The notes under the pieces were generated by a model, which was not told where the DNA came from, made no database searches, and was given only the letters and a program-made list of their open reading frames with translations. A stretch of DNA of 64,000 nt from Candidatus Heimdallarchaeota archaeon (GTDB lineage: Archaea > Asgardarchaeota > Heimdallarchaeia > Hodarchaeales > Hodarchaeaceae): NCBI GenBank assembly GCA_011364965.1, contig RDOB01000004.1:197003-261002 (forward strand), given 5' to 3'. Numbering within the stretch: position 1 is the first letter of the stretch; each line of letters begins with the position of its first letter. Of the stretch, positions 10,203 through 18,358 are shown one piece after another. A program made the position numbers and the translations under genes.

Positions 10203-10757
10203 TTATCTTTTAATATATACATTCTTCCAACATTGAACCCAATTCGCTATTTTTTGAAAAAGAATCCTTTCAGACGCAGTTAGATCGGTTCGCTTCTTAC
10301 TCAAGAGATTCTTATTATCTGCCATCTTAACCAATTTCGAGAGTCTTTCTTTGGTTAGCTGATAAAATTTTGCTCTTTGACGTTTTAACTCTAGTTCGCT
10401 ATAACTAGATTCGATTTGTAATTCTGAAAGTAAGTATTCTTTCGCTAAAAGGTGCAAATATGGATGGATTTGTTGCAAATCCCCGGATCGAATCTCATTC
10501 CGAACTGCATTTGTCAGACTTTGTAAAGAAAGAGGATACTCTTCTGTAAAATCTTCGATTATATCTTTTTCAGCTAGATAAATGGCGATGAAATGTGGTA
10601 TGCTAATTCTGCTACCACGAGGAGTTAAGGGGATTTTTATCCCTTCAAACGAGAATCCAGAGAATTCTTGAATGAATTTAACTGAGATTGGCTCATGTGA
10701 CATCTGAAATGCTAATCTTGTCATCTCCTCATCAAGCTCTGTTTCGTAACCATCCAT
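10203..10757 (-). CDS. gins: GINS complex subunit (Gins51/23 type)
   Basis: Subunit of the GINS complex that links MCM and the GAN/Cdc45-like protein in the archaeal replisome. The 184 residues show the A/B domain pattern: an N-terminal strand region (PISVKFIQEFSGFSFEGIKI), basic PRGSRISIP, then the helical domain ending in LTASERILFQKIANWV. First gene of the operon with MCM and Hel308, which supports the call. A GAGG ribosome site lies about ten bases before the ATG and an AT-rich CATATATTA box lies about 50 bases upstream (10804-10812). Whether it is Gins51 or Gins23 cannot be decided by eye. Confidence 0.85.
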   Translation of the reverse strand: MDGYETELDEEMTRLAFQMSHEPISVKFIQEFSGFSFEGIKIPLTPRGSRISIPHFIAIYLAEKDIIEDFTEEYPLSLQSLTNAVRNEIRSGDLQQIHPYLHLLAKEYLLSELQIESSYSELELKRQRAKFYQLTKERLSKLVKMADNKNLLSKKRTDLTASERILFQKIANWVQCWKNVYIKR

Positions 10758-11170
10758 TTTGGCATTTCCTCATTTGGAAGTTTGATTTAGAACCCTTACT
10801 GTCTAATATATGTCCATTCATTGGTCTGTTTAACGAACCCACTTAATACCTAACAATATTTTCAATCTTACAAGTGCTTTATTGTACTTTTCTATACCTA
10901 GAATAGGTTGAAAGGTCCCTGTATCGTCTTATTTCAGGATGTACTAGAAATCTTAGAATATAAGAACTCCCCTCAGTATAAATAAAAGAAAATTCTTCTT
11001 ATTCCAGAGTTCAGGGAAATTTTGAACATAGAAATAAGAAAAAAGCTCTTGTACTATAATGAGAAGATTTTCTATAGGGGATAGAAGATTTAAATATACT
11101 CCAGTACGAAAAAATTTTGTCTTTTCCGATTTATAATTATTTTGAATGAGAGGAAAATAGGAAATATGAT
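10758..11170. other. Intergenic DNA between GINS and Orc1/Cdc6
   Basis: 413 bases without a gene. It contains the probable GINS promoter near 10804 and AT-rich runs such as TTTAAATATA near 11089. This is the natural place for a replication origin beside cdc6, but I could not find a convincing repeated ORB element; one weak TTCC-GGAA dyad sits near 11003-11018. Confidence 0.4.
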
Positions 11171-12391
11171 CTATTCTTTCTCAAACCTTTTTGAAATAAA
11201 AACTTCAATCCGCTCTATCAAAACTGCTGCTGGAACGTCATGAATGGTTAATCTCGCACGTACGCCCTTTCGACCTTTAACTCCTTTTGTAACTTTTCCT
11301 AAAATCCCTATTGTTTCTAAGGTTGCCAGATAGTTACGAAATGCAGCTTCTCCATTTGGTCGGACATTCCATTCTTCACATATAATTCTATAATTTTTAA
11401 AAGAATGCTCAATTGTCGTTGCGGTGATACCTTTATGATGTAATCTTCTTGCAATACTTAATGCTGCAAAAAGCTCATGAGTGTTTAGCTCTTCTAAAAT
11501 ATCAGCCCTCATTTCGGGAAATACATCATTTTTCGCTCTGCGAATAAGCTCTGGTGTTAATTCATCCATTCTTCTTTGATCTGCTGCTCGTCCTGCCCGA
11601 TAGAGTGTTTCTATCCCATGACGAAGGTTTTTTGTTTGATCAGATATCTCTGCAACCATATCAATAATATCTTCTGAGATGGCTGAACTCTTAAATGCTA
11701 AACTAGAACGATAATTGAATATCTCACGTGTTTCATCATAAGAATAAGGATGAAATTGTAGAACATCAGCTATTCTCTGGGATACCATTGAGGAAAGAGT
11801 TACTTTCCATTCGGTTGGTCGACTAATCATAATCAAGGATATCCTGTGTTCAGACCCGAATTCTTCAGGGAGATGAATAAATCCCCGAATGTCCTTCTGG
11901 GGTAACACACTTACTTCATCCAAAATTAATATCAAATAGGCCTGTTCAGAATTCAATCTACGAATTAATATGTCTGTAGATTCCTCATCACTGAAACCTC
12001 GACTCGCTACTCCAAACTGATCCCGTAAAAAACTTCGTAATATTGAGGTTTTAGTTCTAGCAGTCCAGCAATTCTTATAATCAGTATATAACTTAATATG
12101 ATATTTCATAGCCATGGATTGAAGATGTTCTACAGTATATCTAGCTGTGACTGTTTTACCTACTCCTGCAGGACCAGTAAGGGCAATATTAGTAGAAAAA
12201 CCTTCAGTTCCTCCTTTCTCTGATAAAAATAGAGGGCGAAAATTTTGAGATATTCTTCTAATTACATCCTCTCTATATTTTAAATTTTCGGGAATATAGA
12301 ATTGATTGAGAGTTCTTTCTCCTCCATGTTTGAAAACGGAGGATGAAAATAGGGCATCTTGAATAATATCCTCAGAATTCCTTTCACTCAT
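11171..12391 (-). CDS. cdc6: Orc1/Cdc6 origin-binding initiator
   Basis: AAA+ initiator that marks replication origins and loads MCM. The 406 residues show Walker A LTGPAGVGKT (71-80), Walker B LILILDE (153-159), a sensor region (LIMISRPTEW) and a C-terminal winged helix (LATLETIGILGKVTKG) for origin binding. It lies directly upstream of the GINS-MCM-Hel308 operon on the same strand, forming a replication block. The intergenic DNA before its start contains several palindromes that could be autoregulatory or origin sites. Confidence 0.93.
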   Translation of the reverse strand: MSERNSEDIIQDALFSSSVFKHGGERTLNQFYIPENLKYREDVIRRISQNFRPLFLSEKGGTEGFSTNIALTGPAGVGKTVTARYTVEHLQSMAMKYHIKLYTDYKNCWTARTKTSILRSFLRDQFGVASRGFSDEESTDILIRRLNSEQAYLILILDEVSVLPQKDIRGFIHLPEEFGSEHRISLIMISRPTEWKVTLSSMVSQRIADVLQFHPYSYDETREIFNYRSSLAFKSSAISEDIIDMVAEISDQTKNLRHGIETLYRAGRAADQRRMDELTPELIRRAKNDVFPEMRADILEELNTHELFAALSIARRLHHKGITATTIEHSFKNYRIICEEWNVRPNGEAAFRNYLATLETIGILGKVTKGVKGRKGVRARLTIHDVPAAVLIERIEVFISKRFEKE

Positions 12392-12419
12392 GCTTTATTA
12401 TCCCTCAAGGTGAGAGAGT

Positions 12420-12512
12420 TTAGCTCTAGGGAGCTAACACAATTTAACCGATAAGTTAAACACGAAAATATATTTACTAACTACTTCTAGGGTTACTTTT
12501 AAAGTCGTTAGT
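12420..12512. promoter_or_regulatory. Run of palindromes upstream of cdc6
   Basis: Three dyads in under 100 bases: TTAGCTC-TAGG-GAGCTAA (12420-12437), TTTAAC-CGATAA-GTTAAA (12443-12460), and ACTAAC...GTTAGT (12476-12512) enclosing ACTTT-T-AAAGT (12495-12505). They fill the space between the HDAC-family stop and the cdc6 start. They may be operators for initiator autoregulation, origin sites or the terminator of the upstream gene. Evidence is structural only. Confidence 0.4.
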
Positions 12513-12536
12513 TAGGTCAAATAAATTAATTAATAA

Positions 12537-13727
12537 TTAATCACTATAGAATTGCTTGCAATTAGCCCAAACTCCTGTATCCCGTAATTCTTCTTTTAAT
12601 ATTTGTAAGTATTGTCTATTTGCTTCCTCCACTAGGGTATGCTGATCAATTTTTTTAGGATCAATAGGTTGATCTTTTATTTTCGCACTCACTCTAGTAT
12701 TAAATTTGTCTTTACAGTATTTAATCCATTCTAAGGGAGCATCGTCAGGTAAATCAAAACCAGCGACTCCAGCTAATGATGCTAACCAAACACGTGCAAC
12801 TGAATCTGGATTATAACCCCCCCCACCAAGCATTAATAATTTACCCCTTGCAGAGCAGTTATTCGTGAGTTCCTTAATTCTTTGGCCAAGATAGTTATAT
12901 AATTCAGTCGATAAAGCAAGATTCCCAAGAAGATCACGAAAATGACCATCAGCCCCACATTGCCAAACAACAAACTGAGGATCAAATTCCTTCCATAAAC
13001 AGGGTACGATTTCTTCAAATATCTCAATATAGAGTTTATCCCATGTTCCTGGAAATAGAGGAATATTAACACTATAGCCTATCCCTTCACCTTCTCCAAT
13101 CTCGTTGGAGAATCCTGTACCTGGAAAAATAAACTGAGGAGATTCATGAATCGAAATTCCAAGAACTCCTCTTTCTCTATAAAACGCATCTAATACTCCA
13201 TCTCCTGCATGCACATCAGTGTCTATATAGAGGATTCTTTCAATATTATATTCTTGTTGAAGATATTTTATCCCAATCACAACATCATTATAGTAACAAA
13301 AACCAGCAGCACGTTCTGGAAACGCATGATGAAGTCCAGCCATCATTGAAAAAGCATGATCAACATCTCCATCTAAAATTCGTTTTGCTCCTTCTAATGT
13401 TCCACCTACAATCAGTTGAGACGATTCATGCATTCTGGGGAAAACGGGGCAGTCTCCTCCTCCTAATCCTAATCTCGGACGAGAACCATCTCCAATTATA
13501 GACAATGCTTTCATTGCTTCAAGGTATAAGGGAGTATGAAAGCGCAAAATATCAGAATCAGATGCGGGAGAAGGAATAAACTCTTGAAGATTTGGGAAAT
13601 CTAAGCTTTTTAGCAGCTTGTAGGGGATTAGTAATCTTCGTGGGTTCATTGGATGCTCATCCCCTAAATTATATTCTGCGTATTCATCGCTCCAAATAAT
13701 TCCAGTTTTCACCATTTCTTTTACCAC
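12537..13727 (-). CDS. Histone deacetylase family protein (AcuC-like)
   Basis: Zinc amidohydrolase of the arginase/deacetylase fold; archaeal members remove acyl groups from lysines or polyamines. The catalytic His pair is GLHHAFPE, zinc ligands are in DTDVHAGDG (Asp and His) and the QCGADGH loop, and the transition-state Tyr is in GGGGYN. Class I enzymes and AcuC usually read HHGDG; here the second His is Ala, a non-ligand change. The 396-residue length fits AcuC. It sits upstream of cdc6 on the same strand, so a chromatin role is conceivable but inferred. Confidence 0.9.
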   Translation of the reverse strand: MVKEMVKTGIIWSDEYAEYNLGDEHPMNPRRLLIPYKLLKSLDFPNLQEFIPSPASDSDILRFHTPLYLEAMKALSIIGDGSRPRLGLGGGDCPVFPRMHESSQLIVGGTLEGAKRILDGDVDHAFSMMAGLHHAFPERAAGFCYYNDVVIGIKYLQQEYNIERILYIDTDVHAGDGVLDAFYRERGVLGISIHESPQFIFPGTGFSNEIGEGEGIGYSVNIPLFPGTWDKLYIEIFEEIVPCLWKEFDPQFVVWQCGADGHFRDLLGNLALSTELYNYLGQRIKELTNNCSARGKLLMLGGGGYNPDSVARVWLASLAGVAGFDLPDDAPLEWIKYCKDKFNTRVSAKIKDQPIDPKKIDQHTLVEEANRQYLQILKEELRDTGVWANCKQFYSD

Positions 13728-13926
13728 TTTAAGATTTAGAAAGCCCGGAGATGTCTTAAGATTCTGCGAATTCTCTCAATACGGTCCCCGTTAACAGCTT
13801 AATATCTGTTCTATTTCGAGAATCAGGAATTAACAAATAATGAGTTAATCTTTTAAATCGCTACAATCATAAATATAATTCGAGAATATTCAATACTAGC
13901 AATAAAATTAAGGGAATTTCATAATC

Positions 13927-14511
13927 ATGTCGAAAAAGAATGCAAAAATTAGTGTTTTAGGCTTAGATAGAGCAGGCAAAACCACTATGTTACAAAGGTT
14001 AAAAACTGGCAGATGGATACCTGACACGACTCCTACTATTGGGATGAATGCAGAAACTATTCAGATTGGTGATGTGACTTTCTCTGCTTGGGATCTTGGG
14101 GGACAACTTCAATTTAGAAGAGCTCTATGGGAGATGTATACTAAAAATTCAGCAGGATTGATCTATGTTGTTGATGTGAGCGATGCCAGTCGTTACCCAG
14201 AGGCTAGGAATAATTTATGGCGCATGTTACGAATGAATCATCTTAAGGATATACCTCTTGCGATTTTTGCTAATAAAGTGGATTTAGTTGATTGTACAGA
14301 AGAAGATTTAGCTAATTTTATGGGTATTAACAAAAAAATGAGTCGAGTTCTTAATATCTTTAAAACAAGTGCTAAAACTGGTGAAGGAATTCGTAAGGGA
14401 ATATATTGGTTAGCTGACGCGATCGAGGAAGGAAAACAAACGAAGATGGACATGTACCAGACCAAATTACTATTTGGTAGGACCTCGACTATTATAGGTC
14501 TAGAAATCTAG
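13927..14511 (+). CDS. Arf/Sar-type small GTPase
   Basis: Ras-superfamily GTPase of the Arf-like branch. G1 is GLDRAGKT (12-19), the switch I Thr is in TPTIG (35-39), G3 is WDLGGQ (55-60, the Arf-type tryptophan and double glycine), G4 NKVD (116-119) and G5 TSAK (147-150). There is no long N-terminal amphipathic helix or Gly2, so membrane attachment, if any, differs from eukaryotic Arf. In Asgard archaea such GTPases are eukaryotic signature proteins linked in theory to membrane traffic or cytoskeleton. It ends base-to-base with the convergent gene at 14512. A unique promoter region of about 200 bases precedes it. Confidence 0.93.
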   Translation: MSKKNAKISVLGLDRAGKTTMLQRLKTGRWIPDTTPTIGMNAETIQIGDVTFSAWDLGGQLQFRRALWEMYTKNSAGLIYVVDVSDASRYPEARNNLWRMLRMNHLKDIPLAIFANKVDLVDCTEEDLANFMGINKKMSRVLNIFKTSAKTGEGIRKGIYWLADAIEEGKQTKMDMYQTKLLFGRTSTIIGLEI

Positions 14512-15267
14512 CTATATCCCAACTTTTATTCTTGTAATGTTGATCGCATGTTCGATCAACTCTTTGTCTTCTTTATAGAAGTGTTCTTCATCTTTTCGGA
14601 GCCATTTTTCAGCTTGGATCGCAAAAGACGCGTTCTTTACTAAATATGCTTTTAATAGTAATTTAGTTCCTTGAAAAATGAAGCTTTCAGTAATAGATTT
14701 AGGAAGCATCCCTGCTAATTCTGCCATCAAATGCGAAGCCTCAAAAACATCATTCCCTAAAAATCTACATAAAATCGCGCAGGAATAATTCAATGAAGCG
14801 TTAATTAGGAAATTCATCTCTAAATGTTTCTCGCCTGCAGCAAGATAATCTTTGCAGGCATTCTGGTACTGCTCAGTTATCTCTTTCATGGTCTCTTTTG
14901 GAGGATGTGGTTCCTTGGGGACAGCTTCAAGAAACGCAGATCCAAAATCAGAGTTCCGTAGCTCTTCAAGAATTTCAGAGGTTATATTTTCTTTGTATAA
15001 ATAAGAATTATCACTGAATGGGGATTTGAGGGGACTCTCAGGAATGGGAGGGCGTACTAATAGATTTTCAGGAAAGGCAGGGGGCGGAGATGGAAGAACT
15101 GGTGGCAAATTTGAATTTTTTTCTGTATTAGTTTCTCCTGTACGAGGAGGGGAAGAGGAGGAGAAAAAATTAGGTCTACGAAGATCAGATTTTGATATAT
15201 CGTCAAGAGAGGGAGGAACTGGGAGATTAGAAATTTCCTCTTTCTTTTTCTGTTTTGTTGGGGGCAT
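14512..15267 (-). CDS. Unknown protein: proline-rich N-terminus, helical C-terminus
   Basis: 251 residues. The first ~95 are rich in Pro and Ser with several PP motifs (for example LPPVLPSPPPAFP), likely disordered and able to bind proline-recognising partners. Residues ~130-250 are amphipathic helices (EQYQNACKDYLAAGEKHLEM...), resembling a TPR or SNAP-like solenoid in style, with no family I can name. It converges on the Arf-like GTPase with zero bases between stops. A partnership with that GTPase is only a guess from position. Confidence 0.6.
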   Translation of the reverse strand: MPPTKQKKKEEISNLPVPPSLDDISKSDLRRPNFFSSSSPPRTGETNTEKNSNLPPVLPSPPPAFPENLLVRPPIPESPLKSPFSDNSYLYKENITSEILEELRNSDFGSAFLEAVPKEPHPPKETMKEITEQYQNACKDYLAAGEKHLEMNFLINASLNYSCAILCRFLGNDVFEASHLMAELAGMLPKSITESFIFQGTKLLLKAYLVKNASFAIQAEKWLRKDEEHFYKEDKELIEHAINITRIKVGI

Positions 15268-15400
15268 CTTTATCTATCCCTCTAAAAAGAGAAAATGATC
15301 CAGCACAGTCAACTAGAATTCATACTCAATGGAGTTTAAAAAGACTTTCAAGTTGATCAATTTTATCCCTTATTCTAAAAGGGGATTGATGATGAGCTAG

Positions 15401-15976
15401 ATGGAAGTCGAAATAAAGATCCCTCTCAAAGAGTATTTTCTGACGTACTCAGATGCGGTTTTTTATTTTACAGAAACCCTCGGTTCTCCATCAGAAGATC
15501 TGTATCAAAAAGATACATATTTTCAAAGCCCTATACATAATTTTTGGCAAACAGATGAAGCTTTTAGGTTAAGAGAAACCCAAGTTAGCTCAGGGTCAGA
15601 AAAAATTGAAATGACTTATAAAGGAGCAAAAATAGGGCAATCAATGAAGATAAGAGAAGAAACCACTGTTTTAATCTCAAATGCCAAGGATTTGAAAACA
15701 ATTCTGCACAAACTTGGTTTTACTTCCCATATTGTGGTTGAGAAGCAGCGGATAAACTGGGTAAGAGATAATTTCACTCTATCGTTAGATCAAGTGAAGG
15801 ATCTAGGTATCTTTTTAGAATTAGAAGCCACTATTCCAAAAGAAGAAATAGATGAAAGAATAACAGATATCTTTCAGAAAAAAGTTCAAGAAATATTACC
15901 TTCATGGAATGGTAATGAAGACCGAAAGTCATATTTAGAACTGTTGATTACCAAAGAAGAGATTGATGAAGGATAG
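15401..15976 (+). CDS. CYTH-domain protein (CyaB/thiamine triphosphatase-like)
   Basis: Triphosphate tunnel enzyme. The signature ExExK is at the very N-terminus (MEVEIKIPL), followed by basic and acidic strands typical of the tunnel (RLRETQ, KIEMTYKG, EETTVL, FLELEATIP). The 191 residues match class IV adenylyl cyclase/ThTPase-type proteins. Substrate is unknown: cAMP formation, thiamine triphosphate or inorganic triphosphate are possible. It overlaps the next gene by 11 bases, so it is co-transcribed with the NSUN-NIP7 pair. Confidence 0.85.
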   Translation: MEVEIKIPLKEYFLTYSDAVFYFTETLGSPSEDLYQKDTYFQSPIHNFWQTDEAFRLRETQVSSGSEKIEMTYKGAKIGQSMKIREETTVLISNAKDLKTILHKLGFTSHIVVEKQRINWVRDNFTLSLDQVKDLGIFLELEATIPKEEIDERITDIFQKKVQEILPSWNGNEDRKSYLELLITKEEIDEG

Positions 15977-16898
15977 AACCCAATTGGTCAACGGATCTAT
16001 GAATAAAGCATTTGTTGAAAGATGGGAGAAAATATACGGAGTTGAGCAGACAAAATTAATTATTAAGAGATTAAAAGGATCCGATCCAAAGATAATAACG
16101 CCTAATAAGTTGAAAATTAGCTTAATTGAGCTAAAAAATAGATTAATGCCAAGAGGATTTAAGTTCAAAGCTCTTCCGCAATGGAATTCTTTGATTGTAA
16201 GATATGAGCCCTTTAGCATTGTCTCGAGTCTGGAATATTTATCAGGATTATTCAGTATTCAAGCTCTAACTAGTCTGATTCCGCCACTGGTATTAGCTCC
16301 CAAGAGTAATTCTGTCGTTGGGGATCTCTCTGCGGCCCCAGGAATAAAAACTTGTTTACTTGCTCAAGAAATGGAGAACACAGGGATCTTGATAGCTATA
16401 GAGAAATCGAAACACCGACTGTCTGCTTTGAAATCTAATATTACTCGAATGGGGGTACTAAACTCCATAATTCTGCATTATGACTCAACCAGATTAAGTA
16501 AATTGTCACTAAAATTTGATCACATCTTACTTGATGCCCCTTGTTCTGGAACTGGATTAAAACTAAGTAAAGATAAACGAATGTCTCCTAAAACAATTAA
16601 GGATATAGGAAAACATACTAGGATTCAAAATACATTACTAGAGAACGCATGGATGACCTTAAAAGATGAAGGTACCCTTGTATACTCAGTATGTAGCTTA
16701 GAGCCAGAGGAGGGAGAAATTCAGGTCGATAAATTCCTAGATCAACATCCAGAAGCTAAAATTCTTGCTTTACCCATCGAGGAAGGAGAATCTAGAGAAG
16801 GATTAGCTGATATTAAACCTGATCTTAGGAATACTCGCAGGTTTTTTCCACAACCAGGTTATGATGGGTTTTTCCTTGCTTTATTACAGAAGGGCTGA
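15966..16898 (+). CDS. NOL1/NOP2/Sun-family RNA m5C methyltransferase
   Basis: SAM-dependent cytosine-5 methyltransferase for rRNA or tRNA. Seen: SAM motif I DLSAAPGIKT (usual DxAAPGGKT), motif IV DAPCSGTG with one cysteine, and motif VI VYSVCSLEPEEGE with the catalytic cysteine. At 310 residues it has the short archaeal form with an N-terminal RNA-binding part. ATG at 15966 overlaps the CYTH gene; a TTG just before it is in frame. It is followed three bases later by NIP7, and the pair suggests rRNA maturation. Confidence 0.9.
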   Translation: MKDRTQLVNGSMNKAFVERWEKIYGVEQTKLIIKRLKGSDPKIITPNKLKISLIELKNRLMPRGFKFKALPQWNSLIVRYEPFSIVSSLEYLSGLFSIQALTSLIPPLVLAPKSNSVVGDLSAAPGIKTCLLAQEMENTGILIAIEKSKHRLSALKSNITRMGVLNSIILHYDSTRLSKLSLKFDHILLDAPCSGTGLKLSKDKRMSPKTIKDIGKHTRIQNTLLENAWMTLKDEGTLVYSVCSLEPEEGEIQVDKFLDQHPEAKILALPIEEGESREGLADIKPDLRNTRRFFPQPGYDGFFLALLQKG

Positions 16899-16901
16899 CC
16901 T

Positions 16902-17450
16902 TTGAGGATAGGATTACTTACTAAATTAGAGATTGAGGAGGTAACAAATACTATAAACAAAGTAGCAGGACTAGAAATAATGGAAAATCTTTTAAGAACA
17001 GGAATTTTAGTTAAATTATCCAAACAAAGGCAGGGGGTTTTTTTGCTTGATTCAGGGAAACAGGAAATCTGGGAACATCTTAACTCTTTTTTAGAAAAAG
17101 GTGAGGGAGAAGCAGTTCATGTGGGATTGAAACTAGGATTCATCATTTCTGGGAAATTTCGGATTGGAATAGAATCATTGGCTTTTCTAGCTCCATTAAT
17201 AAGCAGAAAACTGATTTTAGATGAAAATCAAACGCAAAAATATATTTATGGAAGAAATCTCATTCCATCAAGTGAAAATCTAAGGAGCCAAGTTATAAAA
17301 CTGCATCAAGAATATCCAGTAGTTATGGTATTCTCACAAGAAGGCATTCCTATCGGATACGCAAGAATAATCTGGAAAAATAGAGTGTTCGTTATTCAGA
17401 ATCTGGTGGATATCGGAATTTTTCTCCGCTCAGAAAAAAGTGCATTTTAA
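16902..17450 (+). CDS. nip7: NIP7-like ribosome biogenesis protein with PUA domain
   Basis: RNA-binding adaptor of large-subunit maturation. The C-terminal part matches NIP7 strongly: AVHVGLKLGFII-SGKFRIGIESLAFLAP, then YIYGRNLIPSS (yeast FLYGNHVLK), then VFSQEGIPIGYARI and a VDIGIFLRSE tail. TTG start at 16902 gives 182 residues, the eukaryotic length. Gene order NSUN methyltransferase-NIP7 is functionally coherent, since both act on rRNA. Confidence 0.85.
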   Translation: MRIGLLTKLEIEEVTNTINKVAGLEIMENLLRTGILVKLSKQRQGVFLLDSGKQEIWEHLNSFLEKGEGEAVHVGLKLGFIISGKFRIGIESLAFLAPLISRKLILDENQTQKYIYGRNLIPSSENLRSQVIKLHQEYPVVMVFSQEGIPIGYARIIWKNRVFVIQNLVDIGIFLRSEKSAF

Positions 17451-17482
17451 TGCCAGAAAAAGATTAAAAATTGTAATAGAAA

Positions 17483-17813
17483 TTAGGGCATTGCTCCAGA
17501 GAGTAATCCAGCTTCTGTTCGCAGTTTAAGGGTTACCCCAGTGACTGTTTCTGACATCAATCTAAGCGCTGTCTCCATTGTCTAATAAAAGACAATATTC
17601 TAGCTTGCATTCACTGAGGATGCTCGTTTCATCGTTCCCTTGTTCGTCCTCTGATGATTAACTCATCAACTGTTACCAGTGATTTCACATCGTCATTGCC
17701 ATATAAACAAGGACGTTTCGTTTCTGTAGCAGGGCCCAACCTCTCGATTGACAACAAGATAAATCGATGACGATTTAATTTGTTGTTCAGCTTTAATGAA
17801 TGGCCGGAATTTC
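17483..17813 (-). pseudogene. Decayed coding sequence
   Basis: Minus-strand text reads as protein in pieces. A 60-codon open stretch (17632-17813; contains SIERLGPATETKRPCLYGND and VKSLVTVDELIIRG) ends at TGA. A second frame, with two internal TAG codons, continues to a plausible C-terminus (METALRLMSETVTGV then LKLRTEAGLLSGAMP, stop at 17483). The pieces line up end to end only if a frameshift is allowed. No family recognised. Confidence 0.35.
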
Positions 17814-18358
17814 CTCAGGTTCTATAAAGAACCCGTAGTCAGACTTCTGGGACAAGCCCATGTTTTTTAGGTTGCTGGAATATTTAAACTTTTTCAGAAG
17901 CTATGATTTCTGAAAAGCAATCCTTTGAATAGTCAATCAATACAGAATAACTTGTTCTAAACTTTCCATTGCGTGTCGATTATCACTCTTATTTCAGTCT
18001 TATTTGAATAGATGATGATCTTTTCTACAACAGGAAATGAATAGTTTATTCAAAAGTTCGGAACAGTCCCCAACCTAACTTTATATTGGTAGGACTCATG
18101 TTTTGTGGTGTAATTAGCTTAATTGTTATCATTCTCATTATTGATAAAAAACAATGAAGCAATTTTCCTGAACCAAACTTTAAAGCATCTCATTATGCTT
18201 GTTATATTTATAGAAACCTAATTCTGGAGAAAAACTTGTACTATCAATAATTGGTATAATATTAAGGTTGGATTAGTTATGAATAAGTTGTCTTAAGGTT
18301 TTTAATCAAAACTGTTTTCCTCGTATTTGCGTTAAATCGTGTGGAGTCTCTTGTAAAA
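17814..18358. other. Intergenic DNA before ABCE1
   Basis: No gene seen. A perfect 9-bp stem TTTTCAGAA/TTCTGAAAA lies at 17891-17916. The remaining AT-rich DNA up to 18358 probably holds the promoter of the ABCE1 operon. I saw no SRP or RNase P RNA signature. Confidence 0.35.

Noticed and set aside
10758..11170. ORB repeats of an archaeal origin
   Set aside because: Only one weak TTCC-GGAA dyad was found and no second copy.
17451..18340. RNase P RNA or SRP RNA in the 0.9-kb gap
   Set aside because: None of the conserved core strings was found; the left half is better read as a decayed gene.
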